Assembly: GCF_007827365.1 (NCBI RefSeq)
Contig: NZ_VISI01000002.1
Coordinates: forward strand, 191,001 to 255,000
From: Olleya sp. Hel_I_94
GTDB lineage: Bacteria > Bacteroidota > Bacteroidia > Flavobacteriales > Flavobacteriaceae
Length of the DNA: 64,000 bases
Direction of reading: 5' to 3'
Below are positions 43,375-52,999 of the stretch, in pieces (position 1 is the first letter of the stretch; each line of letters starts with the position of its first letter). Made by a program: the position numbers and the translations under genes. Below the pieces are notes generated by a model. The model saw only the letters and a list, made by a program, of their open reading frames with translations, did not search any database and was not told the origin of the DNA.

Positions 43375-43402
43375 AAAACCACTCAAAAATGAGTGGTTTT
43401 TT
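43375..43402 (+). terminator. Terminator after the small basic protein gene
   Basis: Stem AAAACCACTC / GAGTGGTTTT with a six-base loop and a T run. Confidence 0.9.
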
Positions 43403-43452
43403 AATTTAAAGCTATTACCTTTAGCTACGTTATAAATTTTAACTTAGCACTT

Positions 43453-44214
43453 ATGGATATAAAATTAGCAGTACTTATTGATGGAGACAATATTCCCTCA
43501 GCATATGTAAAGGAGATGATGGAAGAAATTGCTAAATATGGTAATCCAACAATTAAACGTATTTATGGAGATTGGACCAAACCAAATCTTAATAAATGGA
43601 AAAGTTTGCTATTAGAAAATGCTATAACTCCAATCCAACAATATGGCTATACTACTGGTAAAAATGCTACAGATTCTGCCATGATTATTGATGCAATGGA
43701 TATTTTATATTCAGAGAAAGTAGATGGCTTTTGCTTAGTATCTAGTGATAGCGATTTTACACGTCTTGCAACGCGTTTACGTGAAGCTGGAATGAAAGTC
43801 TATGGTATTGGAGAAAAGAAGACGCCAAACCCTTTTATAGTCGCTTGTGATAAGTTTATTTACATAGAAATACTTAAAAACCTAACCGAAGACAGTACAT
43901 TAGAACCTTCAACCAAATCTTCTAAGTCCAAAAATAATTACGACACCATCACACAAAAAGAAATTAAGCTTATTGCTACAACTATTGACGATGTTGCAGA
44001 TGACGATGGTTGGGCATTTTTAGGTGATGTTGGAAGTTTATTACAAAAAAAGCAACCTAATTTTGATTCTAGAAATTATGGTTTTCAAAAACTAACACCT
44101 TTAATTAATAGTATTCCAGCGTTTGAAATAGATAGTCGTGAGGACACTAGAGGTCGCATGAAGCTAATTTATGTCAGAATTAAAGAGGTAAAACCTAAAG
44201 GTCGAAAGCGATAA
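43453..44214 (+). CDS. NYN domain and OST-HTH/LOTUS protein (LabA-like)
   Basis: The 253-residue protein has an N-terminal NYN ribonuclease-like domain with conserved acidic residues (LIDGDNIPS, KNATDSAMIIDAMD, SSDSDFTRLA) and a C-terminal OST-HTH/LOTUS-like region (about 165-245: ITQKEIKLIATTIDDVADDDGWAFLGDVG...). Such proteins are predicted RNA-processing or RNA-binding factors. It stands alone and is convergent with the CBS/DUF294 gene. Confidence 0.93.
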   Translation: MDIKLAVLIDGDNIPSAYVKEMMEEIAKYGNPTIKRIYGDWTKPNLNKWKSLLLENAITPIQQYGYTTGKNATDSAMIIDAMDILYSEKVDGFCLVSSDSDFTRLATRLREAGMKVYGIGEKKTPNPFIVACDKFIYIEILKNLTEDSTLEPSTKSSKSKNNYDTITQKEIKLIATTIDDVADDDGWAFLGDVGSLLQKKQPNFDSRNYGFQKLTPLINSIPAFEIDSREDTRGRMKLIYVRIKEVKPKGRKR

Positions 44215-44242
44215 TTAATCACACAATTATTACTACTATAAT

Positions 44243-46144
44243 TTAAGGTAATTGCGATACTTTATATCGCGCAGCTAATAAATCTTGTACTTCTTTAACA
44301 GGTTTAAAGCAACCTTTAAGTTTTAACTTGTTGTTTTTACTAAGGTTTTTTACATCAATAAACTGACCAGAATCATTATTTTTCAATCCTTGTTTTGTTC
44401 TAAAGCGTAGCAATACTCTAAATGCATTTATGCACGAGTCAAACAAATCTTTGTGCTGAGGTTCGATTTCAACTAGTTTTTGGTAGCGTGCTATAGTATT
44501 GTTTATATCCTTAATATCATGCGACAAAATTAAAACACGTGCAGCATCAACAAGTGGCATAATAGCTCTGGATTTAATATCAAATTGATCTTTATGTTCT
44601 CCAGAATGCTCTACTAAAAAGCTTCTAAAAAAGCTTAAAGGTGCAGGTTTTTTTAAAGCATTTCTACCCATAAAAGTTAAGAAGATTTCATGACTATGTA
44701 TGGCTCTAAAAATATTGTCGGACATACCACTAACTAAACTTTGGTTTCCATAAACAAAGTTATAATCAAAAAAAATGTTGCACAACATCATTTTATCCTC
44801 GTCAGAGTGGGTAATCCAATTGGTAAATTGAGATTTCCAATCAGAGACTGTTAAACACCATTTTGGGTTACTTGCCATCATGTTATCAGGACAAAACTTA
44901 AAGCCAACAATAGCTAGTTTTTTATTTACAGCAGTTGCTAATTTTAAAAAGTAAGCTTTAGTTTTATAGTCTTCTGTACTGTCTTCATACACTAAAGCAT
45001 TGTCTTGATCTGTATATAATAGTTGCTCTTTTCTTCCTTGGCTTCCAATAGCTAACCAAGCAAAAGATACAGGTGGTTCTTGGTTAAATTCAGCAATAGT
45101 TAACTCTAAAATACGCGATGTAATTGCATTATTTATTGCAGAAATTATTTTGGTTATAAAACTAATTGGGATACTTTGTTTAAGATACCCTTTTAATAAA
45201 TCTTGCGCTTTTTCTCTAATATATTTTAATGACTCAGCAGAATTTGCTCGTTTTATTTCTTTAATTAAAACCGAAGGATTATTACCATAAATTACAATAA
45301 TATCATGCTCTGATAGGATACCAATTAACTCAGAGTATGGTGTCCCATCTTTGGTAATACATAGGTGTGAAATATCATTTTTTAGCATTGCAATTTGTGC
45401 TTCGGCAACAGATATACTGTCAGGAAACGTGATAACTGGAGAAGACATAATGGCTTCCACAGTGTCTGTTATGGTGTGTAATCCAGTAGCCACTTTATTA
45501 CGTAAATCTTTGTCTGTAATAATACCAATTGGCTGTTTGTTATTAGTTATTACAATAGATCCCACTTTATTAGTGCTCATTATTTGCGAAGCTTCTTGTA
45601 TACTAATTAATGGATTGCATACCACAGGGTTTTTAGAAAACTTTGCCGATTGCATTTCTGTAAAACTAGAGGCTTCAGGTTTTAAAACACCAATGTTAGC
45701 AAATAATGTACCCTTGTCTTCATCACTATAAGGGTTACGCGTATTAGTAGCAAAACTTGCAATTAAAAACTGATTGGCTTTTGGGTTATTTATTATAATG
45801 TCTTCAATAACCTTAGCAGGAATACTATAAATAATACTTTGCTCAATAGCTCTTGCATCTAATAAATAATGATCTTTACGTATTAATGCTCGTAATCCAA
45901 AAATATCTCCAGCATCACATTTATCAACTAATTTATCATCTTTAAAAATACCAATTGCACCTGCCTTTACCACGTAAAACACCTCTTGTAAAGCTTCATT
46001 TTGTTTAAAAATAAAATTATTCTTTTCAATGTAAATTACCTCAATCTCAGATGCAATAGCTAACAATTGCTCATGAATTAAAGCATCAAAAGGAGGAAAG
46101 TCTTTTATGAAATCTAAAATACGTTCTGTAATGGCGTTTTTCAT
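44243..46144 (-). CDS. cNMP-binding/CBS/DUF294 nucleotidyltransferase-like protein
   Basis: The 633-residue protein has an N-terminal cyclic-nucleotide-binding fold (about 1-140), a tandem CBS pair (about 165-295), a DUF294 nucleotidyltransferase domain (about 330-450; AIGSQGRKEQLLYTDQDNALVY with the GS...D-x-D pattern) and DUF294_C at the end. Homologues occur with acetate or symporter genes and with a 3'-5' exonuclease in other genomes; here such partners are 8 kb away or absent. Its substrate is unknown. Confidence 0.93.
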   Translation of the reverse strand: MKNAITERILDFIKDFPPFDALIHEQLLAIASEIEVIYIEKNNFIFKQNEALQEVFYVVKAGAIGIFKDDKLVDKCDAGDIFGLRALIRKDHYLLDARAIEQSIIYSIPAKVIEDIIINNPKANQFLIASFATNTRNPYSDEDKGTLFANIGVLKPEASSFTEMQSAKFSKNPVVCNPLISIQEASQIMSTNKVGSIVITNNKQPIGIITDKDLRNKVATGLHTITDTVEAIMSSPVITFPDSISVAEAQIAMLKNDISHLCITKDGTPYSELIGILSEHDIIVIYGNNPSVLIKEIKRANSAESLKYIREKAQDLLKGYLKQSIPISFITKIISAINNAITSRILELTIAEFNQEPPVSFAWLAIGSQGRKEQLLYTDQDNALVYEDSTEDYKTKAYFLKLATAVNKKLAIVGFKFCPDNMMASNPKWCLTVSDWKSQFTNWITHSDEDKMMLCNIFFDYNFVYGNQSLVSGMSDNIFRAIHSHEIFLTFMGRNALKKPAPLSFFRSFLVEHSGEHKDQFDIKSRAIMPLVDAARVLILSHDIKDINNTIARYQKLVEIEPQHKDLFDSCINAFRVLLRFRTKQGLKNNDSGQFIDVKNLSKNNKLKLKGCFKPVKEVQDLLAARYKVSQLP

Positions 46145-46265
46145 CTTACTAATTTATGCAAAATTAATAGGTTAAAATTGGACTATTACTATCATTTTGT
46201 TAAAATAATTAGCAAGATAAAAAGACAATTTATTTGATTAACTTAGTGTTCTAATTATCAAGTTT

Positions 46266-46295
46266 ATGAAAACCTAACTATTTATTTTAAGTGTC
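46266..46295 (+). pseudogene. Disrupted start of the iminopeptidase-like lipoprotein gene (nonsense at codon 4)
   Basis: ATG AAA ACC TAA at 46266-46277 is in frame with the hydrolase below. Reading on through the TAA gives LFILSVLSLLCFNCKK, a classic lipoprotein signal. One base change (for example TAA to AAA or TTA) would restore a normal 30-base N-terminal extension. Confidence 0.65.
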
Positions 46296-47318
46296 TTGTC
46301 TTTATTATGTTTTAATTGTAAAAAGATAGAAGAAACAAAAAAGGTTGAGACTACTAATACTGCAGAAAATTATTTAAAACCTAATACTGAAGATCAATTT
46401 TTAGGAGGTATAAAAATGATACCAATTACAACACCTAAAGGCGAATTTAAGGTTTGGACTAAACGCGTTGGAAATAACCCAACAATCAAGGTGCTTTTAT
46501 TACATGGTGGTCCAGGAATGACGCATGAAATTTATGAATGTTTTGATGGCTACTTTCCGCAGGAAAATATAGAGTATTACTACTACGATCAATTAGGATC
46601 GTATTACAGCGATCAACCCAAAGATTTAAGTTTATGGGATTTAGATAGATTTGTAGAAGAGGTGGAACAAGTTAGAATTGCTTTAGGTTTAAATAAAGAT
46701 AATTTTTACTTGTATGGTCAATCTTGGGGAGGAATTTTGGGCATGCAATATGCCTTAAAATATCAAGACAATTTAAAAGGATTAATTATATCTAATATGG
46801 TAGCTTCAATACCTGACTATCAAAAATATTCTGACCAGGTGTTAGCACCAAAATTAGATCCTGAAGTTTTAAAAGAAATTATGAGCTATGAGGATAAAGA
46901 AGATTACACAAATCAAAGATATTTAGATTTAATTGTCGAAAATTATTACACCAAGCATGTTATAAGAATGCCAGTCAAAGATTGGCCAGAACCAATTAAC
47001 AGAAGCTTTAAGCATTTAAATCCTGATGTGTATGTAACAATGCAAGGACCAAGTGAGTTTGGTATTAAAGGTAATGCTACGCTTAAAAATTGGGATGTAA
47101 AAGACCGATTAAAAGAAATTAAAACACCAACCCTTACCATTGGAGCAACGCATGATACCATGGACCCAGAACACATGAAATGGATTAGTACCGAAGTCCA
47201 AAATGGACGTTTTTTGCTTTGCCCAAATGGCAGTCATTTATCTCAATTTGATGATCAAAAGGTGTTTTTTAAAGGGTTAATTAGTTTTATTAAAGATGTA
47301 GATTCTGGTGCGTTTTAA
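46296..47318 (+). CDS. Proline iminopeptidase-family alpha/beta hydrolase
   Basis: From the TTG at 46296 there are 340 residues. The alpha/beta-hydrolase motifs are HGGPGMTHE (oxyanion), GQSWGG with the nucleophile Ser, ATHDTMDP (Asp) and GSHLSQFDD (His), all intact, matching S33 proline iminopeptidases. Upstream in the same frame is ATG at 46266 followed by a stop at codon 4. The TTG start would remove most of the signal peptide but keep the lipobox-like LLCFNC. The enzyme domain could still be made in the cytoplasm, or the gene may be a recent pseudogene. It ends in a four-base overlap with the convergent gene. Confidence 0.8.
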   Translation: MSLLCFNCKKIEETKKVETTNTAENYLKPNTEDQFLGGIKMIPITTPKGEFKVWTKRVGNNPTIKVLLLHGGPGMTHEIYECFDGYFPQENIEYYYYDQLGSYYSDQPKDLSLWDLDRFVEEVEQVRIALGLNKDNFYLYGQSWGGILGMQYALKYQDNLKGLIISNMVASIPDYQKYSDQVLAPKLDPEVLKEIMSYEDKEDYTNQRYLDLIVENYYTKHVIRMPVKDWPEPINRSFKHLNPDVYVTMQGPSEFGIKGNATLKNWDVKDRLKEIKTPTLTIGATHDTMDPEHMKWISTEVQNGRFLLCPNGSHLSQFDDQKVFFKGLISFIKDVDSGAF

Positions 47319-49123
47319 TACGTGTCAGGTACATCAGTTAAGGTTTTTAGATAAGCTATAATGGCTTGCTGCTCGGTTTCTGTAAGGTTTAAATTATCAA
47401 AAGGAAGCGTTTGATGGTCCAAATCAAAACCCAATCCACCACCTCCACCAAGGTTGTAAAAATTAAGGACTTCCTCTAAAGTAGTATAGACGCCATTATG
47501 CATATATGGACCTGTTATAGCAACGTTTCTAACCGTTGGCGTTTTAAACATACCTTTATGTAAGGCTTCTTTATATTTATAATAAAAACCAGAATCGTCA
47601 TCTAGTTTTTTATTTTGGGCTGTTTTTGGAACACCAACAACTTCTTTTTCTGTTTCAGTAAAAAAAGGTGGTACAGTTCCGCTAGTTAAAGGCATAAAAT
47701 GGCATGTGGCACATAAGGCTTTGCCCATAAATAGGTTATAACCTAAGGTTTCTTCATCTGTAAAATTATTAAGTTCTCCTCTAATATTTTTATCAAATTT
47801 AGAGTCAAAACCGTTTAAAGTAGAAATATAAGCAGACAATGCTTTAATAACATTGGTATTGTTTTTTGGAACTTGTCCATAGGCTTCTTTAAATAATGTA
47901 ATGTAAGTTGAGTCTTGTAAAATAGCTTCAGAAAAGGTGTGAACATTAGTATTAAATTCTTTATCATTTAAAAATACAGATGAAATTTGTTCAATCATGG
48001 TTTCAGATCTACCATCCCAAAAAAAGCTTTTTTGAAAGGCACTATTTATTAAAGTTGGTGTATTGCGCTTTAATGGCTTACCGTTATTATCTAAGTTAAC
48101 AGTCATAGCATCCGCATATCCTAAAGCAGGACTATGACAGGTAACACAAGCCATACTGTTATTAGCAGAAAGTTGTGTGTCAAAAAACAATTTTTCGCCT
48201 AAAGCTATTTGTTTGTCGCTTGGGTTACGGTTAGTTGTTGGTGTAAAATAGTTTAAGTTGAAACTATTACTTTCAAAAAAAGTAAGTGCATCAAAATTAA
48301 AAGCTTCTGTATTAGTAGGTTCCCAAATGTTAGCTGTTTTCCTGATAGAAACCCATTGACGCGTGATTGGATTTAAGTAATCTCTGGTAAACGCAAACCT
48401 ATCAAAAGCATCAAAATCCTGATGTTGATTAATGTAATTAATTGCTTTTATAATCGAGTTGTTAAACGCATCATCTAAGGATTTGTCTTTTTTTATAATC
48501 GAAGATTTTAAGGTGTTATTATATACGTTTTGAAGACTTTTTAATGAAACAGCACTTTCTTTTATACCTAAATGACTTACAGGAGTATCAAATCCTGACA
48601 TACCCAAACTTACAATGCGCAAAAGCTGTTGGTGTGTAGCTATAAAAAAACGTTGTGGTGTTAATGCTCTGTTTTCCATATTTGCTTTTAATATGGCAAA
48701 CAACCCTTGTGTAACATAGATTTCTTGATTAAAATCTGTGACAGACGTATCTGACTCATAAATACTTTCTTCTATTTTTTGAAGACCAATTGGTTTTAAT
48801 ATTTTACCTGTATCTTCTTTATACACAGGAAGTGCAGGACCATTAGCTCTGTGTCCTACTTCAGGATTTAAATACGAGGCAAAAGGCTCTGCTTTTTTAA
48901 AAGCCTCTCGTGCTAATGTAAAATAGTGTTTGGTGTTTTTACCAGTAAGACCTTCGGTTTTTAAACTATCTAAGTAATTAGAAGCAAGATCTATATTGTT
49001 TATATAATACTTTTGAGCAATGTCCCAATTTATGACGTCTACGGTTTCGGTTTTATCCGATTTGCAAGCTGATAATGTTACTAATAATACTATTATAATT
49101 AAAAATGAATGGTGTGATTTCAT
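47315..49123 (-). CDS. Di-haem cytochrome-c peroxidase (MauG-type) lipoprotein
   Basis: Translation from ATG 49123 gives 602 residues with a lipoprotein signal (LLVTLSACKSDK). The upstream ATG at 49174 would add 17 residues before it, so 49123 is preferred. Haem motifs are CVTCH (Cys326, Cys329, His330) and CATCH (Cys471, Cys474, His475). A 280-residue N-terminal extension precedes the peroxidase domain, as in many Bacteroidota homologues. It would act in the periplasm on H2O2 or a substrate. It follows the PhoX-like gene, and they probably form one unit. Confidence 0.93.
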   Translation of the reverse strand: MKSHHSFLIIIVLLVTLSACKSDKTETVDVINWDIAQKYYINNIDLASNYLDSLKTEGLTGKNTKHYFTLAREAFKKAEPFASYLNPEVGHRANGPALPVYKEDTGKILKPIGLQKIEESIYESDTSVTDFNQEIYVTQGLFAILKANMENRALTPQRFFIATHQQLLRIVSLGMSGFDTPVSHLGIKESAVSLKSLQNVYNNTLKSSIIKKDKSLDDAFNNSIIKAINYINQHQDFDAFDRFAFTRDYLNPITRQWVSIRKTANIWEPTNTEAFNFDALTFFESNSFNLNYFTPTTNRNPSDKQIALGEKLFFDTQLSANNSMACVTCHSPALGYADAMTVNLDNNGKPLKRNTPTLINSAFQKSFFWDGRSETMIEQISSVFLNDKEFNTNVHTFSEAILQDSTYITLFKEAYGQVPKNNTNVIKALSAYISTLNGFDSKFDKNIRGELNNFTDEETLGYNLFMGKALCATCHFMPLTSGTVPPFFTETEKEVVGVPKTAQNKKLDDDSGFYYKYKEALHKGMFKTPTVRNVAITGPYMHNGVYTTLEEVLNFYNLGGGGGLGFDLDHQTLPFDNLNLTETEQQAIIAYLKTLTDVPDTY

Positions 49124-49146
49124 GTTGAGATTGTAATAAACAAAAT

Positions 49147-49172
49147 GAATCTCCATTGTAAAATGGAGATTC
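49147..49172 (-). terminator. Intergenic hairpin between the PhoX-like and peroxidase genes
   Basis: A perfect eleven-base stem GAATCTCCATT / AATGGAGATTC with a GTAA loop, but only ATTTTG follows on the transcribed strand, so it may be an attenuator or mRNA-processing hairpin rather than a full terminator. Confidence 0.6.
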
Positions 49173-49197
49173 ATTATTAATAATAAAAGACGTCGTT

Positions 49198-50694
49198 TTA
49201 TCTAGGTAATCCTTGTAGTAATACGATTTGGCCACCTTGGTTGTGTGGTAAGTTTGTAGATATAAAATCGTCACTTTTCCAGTAGTGTGGTTGTAAGTTT
49301 AGAATAAACGTGTCTGGCACACCAACTTTGTCAGAAATGTCAATTAAAGCACCAAACTCTCCAGATAAAGAAGAGCTTCCAGTAGGAGATAAGTTGCTTT
49401 CAATTTTTAAATCTAATACGTCTGTTGGATTATTTCCGTTTAAGTCTGTTTGGTAGATTCTAGCTGCATGACCTCTATCAAAAGAGTTAGGATCTTCTTG
49501 AATGTACACATAGTTTTCTGTTACACAAATATTGTCCGGACTTTGTAAGCTAGATAAGTTACCATCTTGGTTGTTTGTGTCTGTGTTACCACTTACAATT
49601 TGTGTTAATTGACCTTGTAATGGGTTGTTGGCATCTAGGTTTAATTTGTAAATGGTTCCCCAATCATTATAAGTTCCTGCTCCAGGACCTCTTCCTGTTA
49701 CTGCAAAATAAACGTTTCTAGCGTTTTCATCACTTCCTTTTTGGTAGTCAACATCTTCAACACGCATAAACTGTGAAGCAAAAACACCAGTACAAGCTGT
49801 TTCCATTTCTGTTTTGGTCATTGACGCACCATTTTCTATTTCAACAAATTCAACATTATAGGTTGCTCCAAAATCTAAGCTTCCTTCGTTGTACACTGTA
49901 TTTGGAGCAACATTTTGGATACCATTGGCACCATCAGATACTTCTTTTAAACGTAATACATATATTTTACCGTTAGTTAAATCTGCATCTCCATTTTCTG
50001 ATAAATACATGATTACTTGACCTTCAGAGCCACTAGAATCGTCATCTCCACCAATAATCACAGTTTTTCCTGCATATGAATTTTGAGGTAATGGTACTGC
50101 ATTTTCCCAAGAAAATTCACCTAAAGCATCCAAACCAAAATCGGCAGTAGGCGTAGGTGTTTCTATCCAAGGATCTATTGCTTTAACATCGTATGCGATA
50201 CTTTCTGAAGCAGATAAAAAGAAATCTTCAGAGCCACCATGTATTGCAGCTTCCCACATTGTACCAGAACATTGTCTTGCAAAATCTGCAACTCCAGCGT
50301 TTAACAACCATTCTCCTTTTATAGGTCTCATGTTTTGGTCAAATCTAATTCTAGAGACACTATAATCGTCTTCTGCATTGACAACATAAATATATTCGTT
50401 ACCATCTTTTAATAAACCTGCACCATCTTGTGCACCAACTAAACGGAATCCATTTGGTAAATAATCTGTCGAGCTAATTAATGAGTAAGCTTTTACATTG
50501 TTAAAGTTAGCGCTAATATCTACTAAAGGATCTAAAGCCGATTTGTTACTAAAAAGCTCATCGGTAGGCGTAAAATCTTGACCATCCTGACCGTTTGTTC
50601 CATCTAATCCATTTTCTCCTTCACAGCCTACTAATCCAAATCCTAGACTGGTAATTATGCATATTTGAAAAAAATGTTGTTTAAATAATTTCAT
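49198..50694 (-). CDS. PhoX-like (DUF839) lipoprotein with collagen-like linker
   Basis: The 498-residue protein has a lipoprotein signal (GLVGCEGEN, Cys24) followed by Gly-x-x repeats (ENGLDGTNGQDGQDF) and a beta-propeller-like domain of the DUF839/PhoX group, with NAEDDYSVSRIRFDQNMRP and NICVTENYVYIQEDPN segments. PhoX enzymes are Ca/Fe-dependent phosphatases, but this lineage is far from them and activity is unproven. It precedes the di-haem peroxidase gene by 74 bases. Confidence 0.8.
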   Translation of the reverse strand: MKLFKQHFFQICIITSLGFGLVGCEGENGLDGTNGQDGQDFTPTDELFSNKSALDPLVDISANFNNVKAYSLISSTDYLPNGFRLVGAQDGAGLLKDGNEYIYVVNAEDDYSVSRIRFDQNMRPIKGEWLLNAGVADFARQCSGTMWEAAIHGGSEDFFLSASESIAYDVKAIDPWIETPTPTADFGLDALGEFSWENAVPLPQNSYAGKTVIIGGDDDSSGSEGQVIMYLSENGDADLTNGKIYVLRLKEVSDGANGIQNVAPNTVYNEGSLDFGATYNVEFVEIENGASMTKTEMETACTGVFASQFMRVEDVDYQKGSDENARNVYFAVTGRGPGAGTYNDWGTIYKLNLDANNPLQGQLTQIVSGNTDTNNQDGNLSSLQSPDNICVTENYVYIQEDPNSFDRGHAARIYQTDLNGNNPTDVLDLKIESNLSPTGSSSLSGEFGALIDISDKVGVPDTFILNLQPHYWKSDDFISTNLPHNQGGQIVLLQGLPR

Positions 50695-50969
50695 TGTATT
50701 TGATTGTTTAAGTGGTTAATTTTGAACAAAACTAAGGTCAAGAGATTTAAAGAGTATTAACTTAAAATGATTGAAATTTTAAGAAAACTTTACGCTAATG
50801 TTACTATGTAAACTTTATGTTAAGCGGTATTTTTTAGGTGTTAATATGTTGTTTTACAATGCTTTGCTTGTGGTTTGTGTGCTTTTTTTGTTTTACGTTT
50901 TATTTAAGATTAGTTAATCTAGCGATAACTTTTAAACGTCAAAAAAGAACGGAATTTGCAGAAAAAACA

Positions 50970-51602
50970 ATGGAATTATTTTTAGCAGTATTTGGAGCAT
51001 TATTTTCAATTATGAATCCTTTAGGAACCGTTCCTGTATTTGTAGGCTTAACAGGAGAGCACAGTAAAAAAGAACGATCAGTCACAGCATTTTGGACAGC
51101 AATAGATGTTTTGGTTATTTTATTGCTTTCGTTTTTTGCAGGTCAGTATATCTTATCTTTTTTTGGAATTAGTCTTAATGCTTTAAAAATAGCAGGAGGA
51201 TTAATAATTACATCCTCTGGTTTTGCGTTGTTGACCGGAAAATTTAGAGAACATAAAGGGATGAAACGTAAAAAGGTACAAGAAGATATACATACTAGAG
51301 ATGGAATAAGTTTAACACCATTAGCAATACCTATGTTAGCTGGTCCTGGTACAATTTCGTTATTAATTACTTATAATCAAGAGTTTGTTTTAACTGCAGA
51401 AAAATTTACCATAGTTGGTGCTATGTTTTTAGCAGCAATTACTATTTATATAATACTTAAAAGTGCTTATTTTATTGTTAAGTTTTTAGGAGCTTCAGGT
51501 ATTAATGCACTGTCCAGAATTATAGGTTTTATTGTAATAGCAATAGGTGTTGAGTATATAATATCTTCGGTAGTAGATATACTTTCAACAATTAAAATAT
51601 AG
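50970..51602 (+). CDS. MarC family membrane protein
   Basis: Translation from ATG 50970 gives 210 residues, the usual MarC length, with five to six TM helices and the start MELFLAVFGALFSIMNPLGTVPVF. The frame stays open upstream to 50838, but the added 44 residues are Cys/Phe-rich and not typical. MarC proteins are of uncertain function, once linked to multiple antibiotic resistance. It is divergent from the PhoX-like gene and convergent with the MFS gene. Confidence 0.92.
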   Translation: MELFLAVFGALFSIMNPLGTVPVFVGLTGEHSKKERSVTAFWTAIDVLVILLLSFFAGQYILSFFGISLNALKIAGGLIITSSGFALLTGKFREHKGMKRKKVQEDIHTRDGISLTPLAIPMLAGPGTISLLITYNQEFVLTAEKFTIVGAMFLAAITIYIILKSAYFIVKFLGASGINALSRIIGFIVIAIGVEYIISSVVDILSTIKI

Positions 51603-51608
51603 TAACGG

Positions 51609-52820
51609 TTATAAAATGATATTTCGTTTTCTTGTTCTTTTAATAAATAAAAATAAAAATAGAGACATAAAACCGAAAACCGTAAACCCTATAAATAATG
51701 GTAAAGCTGTTGTGTCAACAAAACTACCAATGTAATTTGCAATTGGTACAGCCATTATTGTAGATATAAATCCTGTTATAGCAGCTCCAATACCAGCAAT
51801 GTGTCCAATTGGCTCCATAGCAATAGCTCGTAGGTTTCCAAAGATAAAGCCTATGGTAAAAAATTGAATAGCCATAAATATTAATATAATAGGTAATGCA
51901 GGATTAGTTGTAGCATTCCAAAATAATAAGACATACAGTAACGCATTAACGCTAAAAACAATGATAGCTAAATAGGATAAACGCCACATACCAAGACGCA
52001 TAACAAAGCTTCCGTTTAAAAAAGTGGATAAACCAACACCACATGCCAATCCAGCAAAGATGTATGGAAACTCGTCTATTAAGCCATATTGATTTTCAAA
52101 AATGACCTGAGAAGCACTTAAATAAACAATAAATGCACCAGAGATAAAACCAGAAATAATGGTAAATCCTATAGTTTCTTTATATTTTAATAATTCTTTT
52201 AAACCATCAATAAAAACATGTCTAGTAAACTTTATTTTATATTCAGGCTTTAAGGTTTCAGGCTGACGTTTCCAAAACCAAATAGCAACAACTAAAGCCA
52301 TTATTAATTGAACATAAAAGATTCCTGTCCAATCGTAATGGTTTAAAATAAATTTACCCATTACAGGAGCAATAACAGGAACCAAAATAAAGAAGGTCGT
52401 AACAAACGACATTATTTTGGCCATATAATCTCCTTTAAACATGTCTCTAATAACAGCAATAGCGATAGTTCTTGGAGCTGCTAATCCAATACCTTGAATG
52501 ATACGACCAACAACCATCATTTCTAAACTATGTGATAAAACACAAACTATACTTCCTATTGCAAATACAGTAAAACCAATATAAACAATGGGTTTTCTAC
52601 CAAAACTATCCGATAAAGGTCCAAATAGTAGCTGTCCACATCCTAAACCTAGAAAAATCATGGTTATTAGTAATTGGTTGTTACTAGTGTCTAAACTATT
52701 AACTGTGATACCTATAGCTGACATTGCTGGTAAAATAGCATCAATCGCTAAGGCAACAATAGACATTAAAGATGCCATTAGTAATATAAACTCTAACTTA
52801 ACAGGTGGATTTTTTTGCAT
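51609..52820 (-). CDS. Bcr/CflA-type multidrug efflux MFS transporter
   Basis: The 403-residue protein has 12 TM helices and the family motif GPLSDSFGRKPIVYIGF (about 66-82), with AIDAILPAMSAIG near the start typical of the Bcr/CflA subfamily. It exports small drugs or metabolites by proton antiport; the substrate is unknown. It shares a 179-base divergent region with the dikinase-like gene, which carries an FNR-like palindrome. Confidence 0.93.
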   Translation of the reverse strand: MQKNPPVKLEFILLMASLMSIVALAIDAILPAMSAIGITVNSLDTSNNQLLITMIFLGLGCGQLLFGPLSDSFGRKPIVYIGFTVFAIGSIVCVLSHSLEMMVVGRIIQGIGLAAPRTIAIAVIRDMFKGDYMAKIMSFVTTFFILVPVIAPVMGKFILNHYDWTGIFYVQLIMALVVAIWFWKRQPETLKPEYKIKFTRHVFIDGLKELLKYKETIGFTIISGFISGAFIVYLSASQVIFENQYGLIDEFPYIFAGLACGVGLSTFLNGSFVMRLGMWRLSYLAIIVFSVNALLYVLLFWNATTNPALPIILIFMAIQFFTIGFIFGNLRAIAMEPIGHIAGIGAAITGFISTIMAVPIANYIGSFVDTTALPLFIGFTVFGFMSLFLFLFIKRTRKRNIIL

Positions 52821-52896
52821 GCTGCAAAAGTAGTTTAAAAAAGAATTATCATTGGTTTTATTAGTGTGAAATAGGTGTTAAAATAGACCCAATTAA

Positions 52897-52912
52897 TTTG
52901 ATAATTATCAAA
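52897..52912. promoter_or_regulatory. FNR-like palindrome between the MFS and dikinase-like genes
   Basis: TTTGATAATTATCAAA is a perfect 16-base palindrome that includes TTGAT-N4-ATCAA, the Crp/Fnr-type consensus. It is 77 bases before the MFS start and 88 bases before the dikinase-like start. Confidence 0.6.
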
Positions 52913-52999
52913 CTTTTATAACAACTTTGCAAAACAATTATATATTGAATAAATAATTATATTCGTATGTTGTATCTTGTAACAAACCTTTGATTTTCA

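Noticed and set aside
50838..50969. Longer start for the MarC gene
   Set aside because: The extra 44 residues are Cys/Phe-rich and not typical; the ATG at 50970 gives the normal family length.
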